DNA of 64,000 nt from Mantis religiosa (Eukaryota; Arthropoda; Insecta; Mantodea; Mantidae), in assembly GCA_030765055.1 (NCBI GenBank), contig CM060953.1:16170244-16234243 (forward strand). The letters run 5' to 3'. The first letter of the stretch is position 1; every line of letters starts with the position of its first letter. The translations under genes and the position numbers were made by a program. This document shows, piece by piece, positions 44,650-57,643 of the stretch. The notes under the pieces are model-generated. The model did not search any database and was not told where the DNA came from. It saw only the letters and a program-made list of their open reading frames with translations.

Positions 44650-45780
44650 TTAACAGTTAATGTTGTGGCCAATGTTGTGGTTTTCTGTCCAAAAATGGTG
44701 TGAAACTGCAGATTTTTCTGTTTGTTTCAACTTAATGTTCCTCTGGTGTTCTTTTTGCCTGGTTAACAAGTTTCTCTTAGTTTTTTCTATGTAGCTTTTT
44801 TCACAAGCTTCACAATTAATCTGATAAATTTCTGTTTTCAAATTGTTGGGGATTGTATTTTTCATTGGTTTATTTAGCAGGTTCCTCAGACTGAATTTGT
44901 TTTGGGGTGCTAGTTTTAAGTTTAGTCTTTTGAAGATTCGTTCAAATTTTCTAAAAGCCCATGGATGGTAGGTGAATTTTCTATATTGCCAATTTGTGTT
45001 ATTAAGTGGTGTGAGAGTGGTATTTTTTTATATTATCTTCAGTTTTTCTTTTCTCTTCATCATGTTCCTTATGATGGCTGGGTTGATTCCATTTAATACC
45101 GCTATGTCTTTTATGTGTTGTTGTTCTTTCAAAAATTCATCCTTACTCAGTGGGACGTTGTATAGCCGGTGAATTAGACTTCTAAAGGCAGCTAGTTGAT
45201 GTGAAACTGGGTTGTATTCATTTTTCTTTATGTAATTATCTATGTGTGTGGGCTTCCTGTATATTCCAAAATCTACACCATGACGATTTCTAGTTATCTT
45301 GAGGTCCAAAAAGGGTAGGGTTGTGTCTCTTTCTACTTCCATAGTAAATTGGATGTGATTATCTTGCAGGTTTAGTAATTTTAGAGAATCTTCTCTAAGT
45401 TTTTCCGGAATGATAGCAAAAACATCATCAACATATCTCTGCTAAAATTTATAACTCTGTGGGAAGGCCTTTACTATGTGTGTTTCAAAATAGCTCATGT
45501 ATAGGTCTGCTAAAATAGGCGAAAGTGGGCTCCCCATAGCTAATCCTTTTGATTGTCTGTAGAACTTTTGGTTAAACATGAAGTAATTATTCCTTATGCA
45601 TAAATCTGTAAGATTGATAATGTCATCTATTTCTCTGCGGTCCGTTGTAGTCTGGGTTAGCCATTTTTTGAGGAATGTAGGTATTTTTTCTACTGGAATG
45701 CTTGTAAAAAGTGCCTTAACGTCAAAAGAAACTAGTATGTGATTTTCCGGTATGTTGTCCTTCTGTAGGTGATGTATCAC
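44650..45780 (-). pseudogene. Penelope-like reverse transcriptase and GIY-YIG remnant
   Basis: Three minus-strand open stretches in order. 45780-45442: ENHILVSFDVKALFTSIPVE, FMFNQKFYRQSKGLAMGSPL and SPILADLYMSYFE, the palm motifs of Penelope RT; the catalytic YVDD-type motif region follows the stop at 45442 (AEIC-like, decayed). 45342-45028: TTLPFLDLKITRNRHGVDFG and IYRKPTHIDNYIKK, the thumb region. 44865-44650: LKTEIYQINCEACEKSYIEK and TKRNLLTRQKEHQRN, the GIY-YIG nuclease, in which the glycines of both GIY and YIG have become glutamate. In-frame stops separate the parts, and the copy is 5'-incomplete (no N-terminal region). The nuclease would be inactive even if translated. Confidence 0.87.
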
Positions 45781-45818
45781 TTCTAAGGAAGAAGAGGAAG
45801 GTTCATTTAATCACCAAA

Positions 45819-45856
45819 CAGCTGAGGATGAGATCGAATGATCTTGAAAACGTTTC
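45819..45856 (+). ncRNA. candidate hammerhead-ribozyme core, inverted 5' copy
   Basis: Identical core words (CTGAGGATGAGATCGAATGA then GAAAACGTTTC) on the plus strand, because this terminal repeat is inverted. It faces opposite to the coding strand of the element. Same weakness in stem I as the other copy. Confidence 0.32.
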
Positions 45857-46275
45857 AATTATACAACAACAAGTAAGTGAAGAGTGTAAACATAGTGACT
45901 CATAAATCAAACTCAAATATAAGATATATTAGTTAATATTTGTATTTATTTCTCATCTTTCTTTTACATACAATTTTATTGATACATTGACATCTGTAAC
46001 ATTTCTTTCACACAATAACAAACTTACTTATTCACATCTAACATACCCTTCCTACCTGCTTGCCTCGAGTCTCGGTCGCAATACACATAAGCCCTGGTTT
46101 TACGTGTATTGATGACCCTCCTCTCCCTTGTATCCCTCGTTCTAGTTTTTCAGCCCTCAATTGTTATTTATTCTTCATCAATCTTAACTATTTCTCTCTA
46201 ACTTTCCCCAGGTATTCACCTATATTTCTTACATTATTTTTTCCTTTAACCAATAACATTTTCTTTATTATTAAT

Positions 46276-47828
46276 CAGGGGCGGCTGGTGGCTCTGAAAA
46301 TCGGTGGTTCACAAATTTATCCATGCAATTTTTTAAAGTAACAAACGGTTGTTTAAGCCTACCACTATAGACTGCTGTATACACAAGTTAACGGTAATTC
46401 ACAGCGTATAACACAACATGCGTATTTCAGAAACACTCTAGAGCATAACACTCTTCTATTTATGCAGCTAAAAATGGACTTGATACATCTTCACGGCAGA
46501 CTTCAAGTGTACATTTCAAGATATCGTTCTGGATTGTCTTGGAGGTCCCCTTAAACACTGCAGCATTCTCCAGATAGGTTTTTCAGAACACAGTCTAGTT
46601 CTGCACTGAAGTTTATCAGTCCTCGAAAAATACCAGGATTGCTTGACGTAGCTGAATCATCGTGTCCTGGTAGAGCTAACTCAAAGGCTCCACAAAACCT
46701 AATGCATTTAACAATAATGTTTAAAACATACCTATTTTGAGCCACTCTCTGTCTGTGTTCTTCAATTGTTCTCCGATATGCACTGTCCATCTGCTTTGCA
46801 AAGTGAGATTTGTGGTGGACTTCTCCGGGGTCTCCGGTTTCCCCCGCCATCTCATTCCACCAGTGCTCCATCTTCATCTCATGTATTACTAGTGTCATCG
46901 CCTGCGGTGCCGTATGTAGTAAAAGCGGGCGTTAAACACTACACATTTCATCTGCTTCGCTATATTTACATTGCCAAGCATAGTAAAACTGTGTTTTTCA
47001 TGTGCAGTTTTAGAGTTACGTGTTTTTAGCGCGATCATGAAGATGCTGCAAAGCATTCACGCCATGTTTTGTCCACGGATATTCACCGCCAAAGAGAACG
47101 CAAGGAAAGCAAAACAGGCTATTTTTAATATTACAACCACACATCAAATTATATTTCTCATATACATTGTTGTTAAAGTTCCTGTTCAAATTTCTTATTT
47201 TTGTTTTGACTACCTATGTGATTTTTATATTTGGCGTGGGACTTCCAAGTCGCTCATTTTGGGTTATTTCTTCTAAGCTCATTTTTAAAAAGGATGTACT
47301 AATAGACACTTTATGGAATTCATTGTTTCTCCTTATATAAAACAATATACTTGTATTTAAATAAGTCACTCTTATTCACTACTCAAAGCACGACACAGCT
47401 AACAAAACACGGCACTAAACATGTGGCTATGCTCTGGTAGGTAATAGTAATCTGTGGTAATATTTGACCGATGCGAACATTTAATATGAGTATAATAGGT
47501 GGCGCTGAAAATAGAAGGAGAAGGCTTGGCATTCACTATTCTCTGGCTGCTAGGTTAACCAACCTTATGCAGCCATAAGCCCCGTCCTTCACCCCTACTT
47601 GCCTCGGCACACCTAAGGTTCATCCTGGCCTATACCTCCCCATTGTATACCAGTGGTTTGCAACTGAGAGTGAACTACTTGGCACCTGTAAACAATACAG
47701 CGCGCCGAGGGCCACTGCACTAGACAAGGTCGAACTGAACTCCAAATGGAACATGCCCTTGCATTAAAGGTAGACCCAGCATTTGGGTTGTAGCGCAAAC
47801 ATGCTAACCCATTGAGAAGCCGCCCCTG
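46276..47828. mobile_element. hAT element, 1,553 bp, with 8-bp target-site duplication
   Basis: Termini CAGGGGCGGCT (46276) and its inverse AGCCGCCCCTG (to 47828). The flanks TTATTAAT (46268-46275) and TTTTTAAT (47829-47836) match at seven of eight positions, the 8-bp target duplication of hAT transposons. The interior contains a short DUF4371-like fragment, so this is an internally deleted, non-autonomous copy. Confidence 0.9.
46551..46898 (-). pseudogene. hAT transposase fragment (DUF4371-like)
   Basis: An open frame of 115 codons with KMEHWWNEMAGETGDPGEVH, RTIEEHRQRVAQNRYVLNII, then VKCIRFCGAFELALPGHDDS and NPGIFRGLINFSAELD. The NRY.L..I......F.G...LAL.GHD......N.G.F..L pattern is the DUF4371 region of arthropod hAT proteins annotated as ZMYM1-like; the family's usual LALRGHDE reads LALPGHDD here. 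The N-terminal zinc finger, the RNase H-like catalytic blocks and the C-terminal dimerisation region are absent, so this is a remnant. Confidence 0.78.
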
Positions 47829-48523
47829 TTTTTAATACCTCCCCCATCCCAAAACTGTCCCACTTTTGTTGCCAATTTTTTTTCCATATCTTTGTTTGTT
47901 TACAATAAAGTATACTATGCCAATCTGTATCCTCTTCTCCACACATTGGACATTTCCCTGTATCCTTTTCATATCTAATACCTTACAAATTTCTAACTCC
48001 TGTCCTTGCCCAGGCAAATCCTTCTCGCCCTGACTTATTACACACATCTATGTACTTCTTCCTCCCCCACACTGTCTTTATTTACCTATATATCCTCAAT
48101 GATCCTTTTATTATTATATTATTATCTATATTACGTACTAACCTTGTTGTAAGTTGTGTTGAAGGTTGTGTCGATTTCCGCTGACATTCCCCGTCTCGTG
48201 TTGTTAGTATTGTTATGTTGTGTGGTAGAATTGGTAGAGAAAGAATTTGCAGACTTATGCCCGATTTCACCAACAGATGTTAAATTCGACGTTAACAAAT
48301 GTAACGTAACAATTGTCACAGCGCTAAAACTAATGTTAAATTTCTTGCATTTCACCAACCTATTTTCCTAAAATGTTAACAAACCTGTGTTAACGCCAAG
48401 AAACTTGTAAATATCACAGCTATAGAAGGCTATGGATGATTTTCTGAACGTTCTCCGATGCGTTTTTGTTTTTATTTTCGTCTGCACAAATTGCGGATGA
48501 ACAAAATCATAAATAAAGCCCTG

Positions 48524-48762
48524 AGACAAATTTCTCATCGACGAGAAAGAATTGTTAATTGAAATGGTGACGGAGTGTAAAGGATATCGTGGAAAATAAG
48601 AGGACGGATGCAGTGAATGTAAACGAGAAAGATGTCGCGGGGAAAATATTGGAAACGAATTTAATTCAAATGCATGTGTCACTACTACAAGCACCAAACA
48701 ACTTGTCAGTATTACTTAAATTTAAAAAGAGGTGCGAAGAACAAGTGACTTGAACGTTTCAA
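48524..48762 (+). pseudogene. Myb/SANT-like DNA-binding protein fragment (Harbinger accessory gene)
   Basis: Reads DEKELLIEMVTECKGYRG, then after a 1-base shift VENKRTDAVNVNEKDVAGKI, then with further shifts EFNSN and TKQLVS-like words. The pattern (EL..E.V..YK..IENK.TD....K...W..I..EFN....R...QLK..Y) is the Myb/SANT-like domain of the accessory protein that helps Harbinger transposase enter the nucleus and bind its ends. The rest of the gene has been replaced by the tandem array. Not functional. Confidence 0.68.
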
Positions 48763-49584
48763 GACGGGAGGTAAACAATGTATTATCCACATAATTCAGT
48801 GAATTATAAAATCGCAAAGTTATTAATACTTGAAGCAAAGGCGAGATCGTCATATTCCTTTCGATGCATGTTCTAACTCAGTATTACGTAAATTTAAAAC
48901 GAGGTGCGAGCACAAGTGCCTTAAACGTTTCAAGACGGGAGGTGAGCAATGTATTATCCACATAATTCAGTGAATTATAAAATCGCAAGGTTACTAATAC
49001 TTGAAGCAAAGGCGAGATTGCCATATTCCTTTCGATGCATGTTCTAACTCAGTATTACGTACATTTAAAACGAGGTGCGTAGGACAAGTGCCTTAAACGT
49101 TTTAAGACGGGAGGTGAACAATGTATTATCCACATAATTCAGTGAATTATAAAATCGCAAGGTTATTGATACTTGAAACAAAGGCGAGATAGTCATATTC
49201 CTTTCGATGCATGTTCTAACTCAGTATTATGTAAATTTAAAACGAGGAGCGAAGAAGGACAAGTGACAAGTGACTTGAACGTTTCAAGACGGGAGGTGGA
49301 CAGTGTATTGTCGACATAATTCAGTGAATTATAAAATCACAAAGTTATTAATACGTGAAGCAAAGGCGAGATCGGCATATTCCTTTCGATGTATGTTCTA
49401 ACTCAGTATTACGTAAATTTAAAACGAGGAGCGAAGAAGGACAAGTGACGAGTGACCTGAACGTTTCAAGACGGGAGGTGGACAGTGTATTATCCACATA
49501 ATTCAGTGAATTATAAAATCGCAAGGTTATTGATACTTGAAGCAAAGGCGAGATCGGCATATTCCTTTCGATGCATGTTCTAAC
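48708..49584. repeat. 171-182-bp tandem array inside the Harbinger element, 5 copies
   Basis: AGTATTACGTAAATTTAAAA or close variants recur at 48708, 48880, 49051, 49223 and 49405 (spacings 172, 171, 172, 182). Units share GAACGTTTCAAGACGGGAGG and CACATAATTCAGTGAATTAT. The longer spacing follows a short internal duplication (GGACAAGTGAC..GTGAC). The array starts inside the Myb/SANT-like coding region. Confidence 0.95.
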
Positions 49585-49632
49585 CTCTCTTGTACTTCCG
49601 CAGTAACCTTCATAGCAACATGTTTCTACAGT

Positions 49633-49761
49633 CTATACCTCCGTAAAACAATTTTCTTCGTATAGTTCCTCAAAATCATTTCTCCTCATAGGCCGTTCTC
49701 TATTACGAATGCCATTTAGACGTCTTAAATATAGCAAATCGACATCAACCGCTGAGTTCAT
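49633..49761 (-). pseudogene. Harbinger transposase N-terminal fragment
   Basis: From ATG at 49761: MNSAVDVDLLYLRRLNGIRN and RERPMRRNDFEELYEENCFT, then a stop at 49633. The LL.L.RR......R..R..FE.L.D..F pattern is the N-terminal start of PIF/Harbinger transposases, just before the DDE catalytic domain, which is missing. It diverges from the Myb/SANT-like fragment, as in complete Harbinger elements. Confidence 0.6.
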
Positions 49762-49910
49762 GCTCGCCACATTGACTATTTACAATTGTTAAGGACTTAA
49801 CATTAGAAATTCGGCGTGCTAGTTTAACATGAGATTTAACACGAGAGTTACGCTAACACTTGTTGGTGAAATGCAATTTTTGTTTTAACTATTTCTAATT
49901 TCGTGTTAAG

Positions 49911-51145
49911 GGTATGTATGACTGAAATTTTCAAATTCTGAACTAATAATGCAAGTTTTTTGAAATTTACACCATAGGTGTAGTATAATGTAGGCATGTT
50001 AAAACCTAAATTTAAACCATTTTTTTCCAGCAGTTTAGAAATTATGATAAATTTTGTATGTTGTTTGTTACGTCACTAAAAAGTCCCTTGCGACAAAATA
50101 TTTTGAATTTTGGTCTAATATTTTAACCCTATGTTCATAATACACATACTTTTTGAAATTGCTCTGGGTTTTTCTGTGTCTCCTTTAGTTTAGGTCACAA
50201 CAATTTTTTAATTTACAAATATTCTTTTTTTGTCTAAAAACTGTAAGTTTTGTGTTTGAAAATTAAAAATATATGCTTATATACATTTCACAATAAAACC
50301 TAGGGCAATTTCCATTCCTCGTGATATTCTGAACCTGTGTAGGAAATTTTATGAATGTAGTACAAAAACTGCATCGCAAGGAGCATTTTACAGGAAGAAA
50401 AATGCTGAAAATATGAACATTGAGAAAACAGCGATTAAAGATTTGATTGCATAACTCACATTAAAATCCACCAGGCTGATAGGTTGTACCCTCAGATTTC
50501 TTTTTCCTCTCCTCTGTTGCTGCTTTTTCCACCTTTTTCTTCTTTAGATGTTGCTTTTCTTCTGCACAACTTCGCTTCTTGCTTTGTAGGATACCAGTCT
50601 GATCTCGCTGCACTCAAGTTTTCCTTGCTGAGTCTACTACACTTTCACCTCTGATATTTTGCTGCAGCTCCAATGACTTAATACTACCCATGTGAAACTC
50701 ACTGATGCTTTTAATAACAGCAAGATCCAATTTTTGTTTTGATATGAAAACTTCCTTTGGGCACTTATTCCATATGACATGATGCAAAGATTCATTTGCA
50801 TTCTGTGTTTTTCCTGTTTTGCACATCTCTAGTAATGTTGTAGAAGCCAGCCTCTGATATATTGGCAACATTTTAGGAACTATTTTGTCTAAAAGCCTTA
50901 TTTTTCTTTTCATGAATTGAAAATTTAAGAACGGAAAACAGACAAAGAATGTGGATGTAGGCAAAAGAGGGCGTGACTCTGACAGAGTTTAAAGGCCACC
51001 GACATTTAAATAAGCATTTAAAAATAGCGTTCGGAGGCAAATTATGCATTTTTCACATTCGGGAATGTCTAAATTATTTTATAGAATTAAAATAAAAATA
51101 GTCATTATTTTCACGATTTTCATGAAATTTCAGTCATACATACTC
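49911..51145 (-). mobile_element. TTAA-flanked transposon (1,235 bp) nested in Harbinger
   Basis: Termini GGGTATGTATGACTGAAATT and, inverted, AATTTCAGTCATACATACTC. TTAA duplicates lie at 49907-49910 and 51146-51149. Removing it restores the right subterminal region of the Harbinger element. TTAA targeting is known for piggyBac, but the coding remnant inside is not piggyBac-like. Confidence 0.85.
50472..50964 (-). pseudogene. transposase C-terminal fragment with TQNANESLHHVIW motif
   Basis: An open stretch 50964-50614 contains LPIYQRLASTTLLEMCKTGK, TQNANESLHHVIWNKCPKEV and LAVIKSISEFHMGSIKSL. After a frameshift it continues SDWYPTKQEAKLCRRK and ends SEGTTYQPGGF before a stop. From memory, TQN.NE..H..IW..CPK followed by a basic tail and EG..Y.PG.F is the C-terminal signature of a eukaryotic transposase-derived family often annotated as Mutator-like (PF20700) in aphids, hydra and other animals. 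The catalytic part is absent. Confidence is limited because no search was possible. Confidence 0.55.
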
Positions 51146-51181
51146 TTAAGTCTTAACATCTGTTGGTGAAATCGGGCATTA

Positions 51182-52390
51182 GAATACTACTTAACATTAA
51201 GGTATATCCTGTTTGTGGTCCTTAGAACTGTGTATTATTTGTACAAACTAAAATTAAATTCGCCAAATTATCATGCTGTTTCATTCAAATATTCTAGACA
51301 CTTCGTTTATTGAGAAGAATTAAACAAAAGAGTTATGCTATGTTCATTTATAGAAAATACTCATATCACAAAACACAATTTAGACATTTAGTATATTACT
51401 CATGGCATTACTTAAAATACTTGCTGTACTCAAACTGCAAAAGTACTATAAAATAAACAAAACACGATAAGAATGAATGCAAGCATATGCAGGCATTTAC
51501 AACAAGTACCATGGAAGTGAGAAAAATACCTGGACACAGATTACAAGTCAGCCAAGCCCACTAGAACCTAATACTGGAAAGAAGAACAACAAATGCCTTG
51601 CAGAAATAATAATAATAGTAACAAACAGTAAAGCAACAGATGAATCCTCTGAGCATTGTAAAGTAAAGTATACAAAAAAATAATCTATTTTCTTTCGAGA
51701 AAAATTCGAACTCACCATTCGGATAGCTGTCGGATTTAGAACTCTCGGTTGCGAATGCTCCTGTAACAGATCAATATGCATTCCGTTTCAGATTAAAAGG
51801 ATTACGAGGAAATACAACTGCTAAAACAGTGTGTCCCAGTTTGTGACGTGACTACCATTATGTTCAAATGTACAGCCTCTCTGAATATAACGTTAAATAA
51901 TTACGGTCTCGTGATGCTTGATTCCATTCTGCACTCGGCCAACTCTAATGATTCAGCGCCAATATCGGTTTCGCTTATACCCACCGTATAAACAACGGAT
52001 TTTTTAAAAAAATCTCTCCGCAAAGATTTATTTCCAGCTGAATTCACGTGAGTGATTATTTGTTTGCAAATAGGTTTAGCAAAACAAAATAAAAATGAAA
52101 TAAAAAAAATCGCTCCATGAAAGCACGTCTGTGGGATCAAACTGGCAGCAGAATCGTCCACTCTTTGTCATTTAACGTAATAATTAAACCAATCTAAACA
52201 TTAAAAAAAAACTCTGATGTTCACATTCACGTTACATTTTCTACCCATTTCTATGTTTTAATCTGCAAATCCAGAAAGCATTTCCAGAAATCTCTCTCAT
52301 TACTCATATCAATATATAAGTAGATTATCTGATATAGCAGAAGACAGCAGATCTAACCAAAACTCAATAAGTAATAACATTGAAACTCCA
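51182..52390. other. unassigned AT-rich DNA up to the assembly gap
   Basis: Open frames at 51477-51683, 51548-51781 and 51901-52161 carry no recognised motif. No repeats or element ends seen. Confidence 0.5.
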
Positions 52391-53390
52391 NNNNNNNNNN
52401 NNNNNNNNNNNNNNNNNNNNNNNNNNNNNNNNNNNNNNNNNNNNNNNNNNNNNNNNNNNNNNNNNNNNNNNNNNNNNNNNNNNNNNNNNNNNNNNNNNNN
52501 NNNNNNNNNNNNNNNNNNNNNNNNNNNNNNNNNNNNNNNNNNNNNNNNNNNNNNNNNNNNNNNNNNNNNNNNNNNNNNNNNNNNNNNNNNNNNNNNNNNN
52601 NNNNNNNNNNNNNNNNNNNNNNNNNNNNNNNNNNNNNNNNNNNNNNNNNNNNNNNNNNNNNNNNNNNNNNNNNNNNNNNNNNNNNNNNNNNNNNNNNNNN
52701 NNNNNNNNNNNNNNNNNNNNNNNNNNNNNNNNNNNNNNNNNNNNNNNNNNNNNNNNNNNNNNNNNNNNNNNNNNNNNNNNNNNNNNNNNNNNNNNNNNNN
52801 NNNNNNNNNNNNNNNNNNNNNNNNNNNNNNNNNNNNNNNNNNNNNNNNNNNNNNNNNNNNNNNNNNNNNNNNNNNNNNNNNNNNNNNNNNNNNNNNNNNN
52901 NNNNNNNNNNNNNNNNNNNNNNNNNNNNNNNNNNNNNNNNNNNNNNNNNNNNNNNNNNNNNNNNNNNNNNNNNNNNNNNNNNNNNNNNNNNNNNNNNNNN
53001 NNNNNNNNNNNNNNNNNNNNNNNNNNNNNNNNNNNNNNNNNNNNNNNNNNNNNNNNNNNNNNNNNNNNNNNNNNNNNNNNNNNNNNNNNNNNNNNNNNNN
53101 NNNNNNNNNNNNNNNNNNNNNNNNNNNNNNNNNNNNNNNNNNNNNNNNNNNNNNNNNNNNNNNNNNNNNNNNNNNNNNNNNNNNNNNNNNNNNNNNNNNN
53201 NNNNNNNNNNNNNNNNNNNNNNNNNNNNNNNNNNNNNNNNNNNNNNNNNNNNNNNNNNNNNNNNNNNNNNNNNNNNNNNNNNNNNNNNNNNNNNNNNNNN
53301 NNNNNNNNNNNNNNNNNNNNNNNNNNNNNNNNNNNNNNNNNNNNNNNNNNNNNNNNNNNNNNNNNNNNNNNNNNNNNNNNNNNNNNNNNN
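52391..53390. other. assembly gap (1,000 N)
   Basis: Exactly 1,000 unknown bases, a placeholder length. It borders the GAAA tract, which probably caused the break. Reading frames spanning it are artefacts. Confidence 0.99.
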
Positions 53391-54990
<1,600 letters not shown>

Positions 54991-56699
54991 GAAAAAAAGG
55001 TGCAGAGAAAAAACATAAATGTTTCAAGACTCTAACCAGCAAAAAAGCAATATCTTGGAAACGTTAATTCCACGAAAAAAGTGCATTTGGGTTTAGTTGG
55101 ATCTACACTTCTTTGTTCCGTTTTTCGAACGCACGAGAATAAATCCAAACGGTATCAATGCAGCTCATTTATTATTGGTATGTTCTGACAATTATAGACC
55201 ATTATATTCTATGGCTTAGAGCCATTGTTCATTCTGTACTGATTTGAACATCTCTATGGACGCTGGACTCACTAAAACAACACTTCATTCATCGTCCGAT
55301 ACGATTAAAGTTTTGAGGACGCACATAAAATAATATTTGTGTGCTTTTAATTTTTTGTTTTCTGACTCATTTTAAATATGATTTCATTTAAATATAACAA
55401 CAGGTGTGTTTAAAGTTATTTATTGTTTTTCTATTTTTTGTCCAGTTAACAATCAGAATAGTTAAATAGAATGTTGTTCAGTTAGCTTGTTGGGTCGAAT
55501 TGGGAATTTCCTTCTCAATTGATACAATTTACAAGATTAAATCTGCATGTGGTCTAGCTTTTAGTAATAGTTCCTTAGTATATAGCTTTGCTCTTCCAAT
55601 TTTTATGATATGTTCGACATAGTTGTTAAAAAATGGTTATTTTGATATTTGTGTATATAGTTTCTTTTATCCAATTTATCCAACGTTATAACAGAAAATT
55701 GCTTCGTAGCATAAAGCAAATGTATGCAGAAAAGATTTGCCTTGGACATCATAAACGTTGTTCCTTTTAACTCCATTCTTCTGAAAATGGAAGGGCATAC
55801 GCTACAAATCTAATAATAATTCTGAGACTGTATCGGCAAGAGAAACTGTTATGGGCAATTGTTGGCTTTGGGACTGCTATTTCATTGTTTTGTTCCGAAA
55901 TACTGACGAAGGGTGGGAGAGAAGTTGCAAGACAAACAGAGCTGGCTGGACAAGTGAAAGGAGACGGGTGGAGGGGGCCGCAAAAGAGACAATGGGGCGC
56001 CCTCCTGCCCCACTTGGTTGTGTTTGTGTCCGTGTGACGGTAGAAGAGGTCGGAAAGGAACAGGGGTTGGACGATCGATGCAGAATCCCCGGACTGACGA
56101 CCAAGGTGTGTAACCGACTGCACACGATTTGTCCGACGATTAGGCGCTGAGGCTACTGCACGCCCATGCCAAACTGATCTTTTGTCTTTGAGATTTGCAC
56201 TGTACTGTGCGGAAGTTAAAATAATAAATTATATGTAGAGTGTTAACAAATATATTTAAAAATTACAAGCATATTTTAAAATGTTGCTAAAGCAATTTTA
56301 ACTCACAGAGAAAATCTCGTAAAATAAAATGTAACTAACACATATGTCTAAAAAATTACTTCTGTATCGCTGGTACAAACTATTCTCTCGGATGCTATTT
56401 TCCTGTATACTTTTATGTCAATCACTATAAAGACATTTGCAAAAAGTGTAATTACACATATCACAAACTGCAAGAGAGATTGTACTAAACTAAATCTTAA
56501 TTCAAATATTTAGAAGGCAGTGATGTAATGGCATTATTTAAATTCCATATTGTTTCCATAACAACGCTCGATAGCGACAGCAGTTCAGAAAATAATAGAG
56601 CATCGTAAAATTCAAACCAACAATTACCCATCCCTCAGAAGTTAGACTGTCTAATTTATTGTGCATCTCCTATCATTTGCCAGCTATACAAAATTTATA
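54991..56699. other. unassigned DNA between two GAAA tracts
   Basis: Apart from a SINE relic at 55240-55335, nothing is recognised. Open frames at 55767-56150 on both strands overlap one another and have no known motif. Confidence 0.5.
55240..55335 (+). mobile_element. SINE relic (3' body only)
   Basis: Keeps CTCTATGGACGCTGGACTCA, CTTCATTCATCGTCCGATAC and TTGAGGACGCACATAAAAT, matching the 3' half of the SINE at 20589-20832 in plus orientation. The tRNA head is gone. Confidence 0.75.
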
Positions 56700-57592
<893 letters not shown>

Positions 57593-57643
57593 GGTTCCGC
57601 TGAAAACCCTGCGCTTTACAGTAAAAAGGAACTTATTGTTTCT

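Larger units (their letters stand above)
44346..45928 (-). mobile_element. Penelope-like element with inverted terminal repeats
   Basis: A reverse transcriptase and a GIY-YIG-like domain on the minus strand lie between two inverted copies of a ~147-bp terminal sequence (44346-44494 and 45784-45928), about 90 percent alike by eye, sharing CAGCTGAGGATGAGATCGAA and GTAAACATAGTGACTCATAA. Terminal repeats in direct or inverted arrangement and a C-terminal GIY-YIG endonuclease are characteristic of Penelope-like elements. Confidence 0.88.
45945..48070 (-). mobile_element. zinc-knuckle LINE (family Z relative) interrupted by a hAT element
   Basis: Right part (48060-47829): decayed ORF2 with CVEKRIQIGIVYF and, in another frame, MCGEEDTDWHSILYCKQTKI, a C..C....H....C knuckle like that of family Z. 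After the hAT element (46276-47828) the coding continues at 46275 with NNVRNIGEYLGKVREK, parallel to KKVRSIGEFL in family Z, then a 3' UTR with AATAAA near 45985. There are no 145-bp repeats in this 3' UTR, so it is a related but separate family. Confidence 0.72.
48258..51178. mobile_element. PIF/Harbinger-type element (2,921 bp) with nested insertion
   Basis: Termini TGCCCGATTTCACCAACAGA (48258) and its exact inverse (to 51178), flanked by TTA at 48255-48257 and 51179-51181, the 3-bp TWA target duplication of Harbinger elements. A second inverted motif, TTGCATTTCACCAAC, lies about 90 bp inside each end (48345 and 49885). The interior has a Myb/SANT-like fragment on the plus strand, a transposase start on the minus strand (two divergent genes, as is usual for the superfamily) and a tandem array. 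A TTAA-flanked element at 49911-51145 is nested near the right end. Confidence 0.85.

Noticed and set aside
55767..56150. Overlapping open frames on both strands as a host gene
   Set aside because: No motif or splice context recognised, and the opposing frames overlap almost fully.
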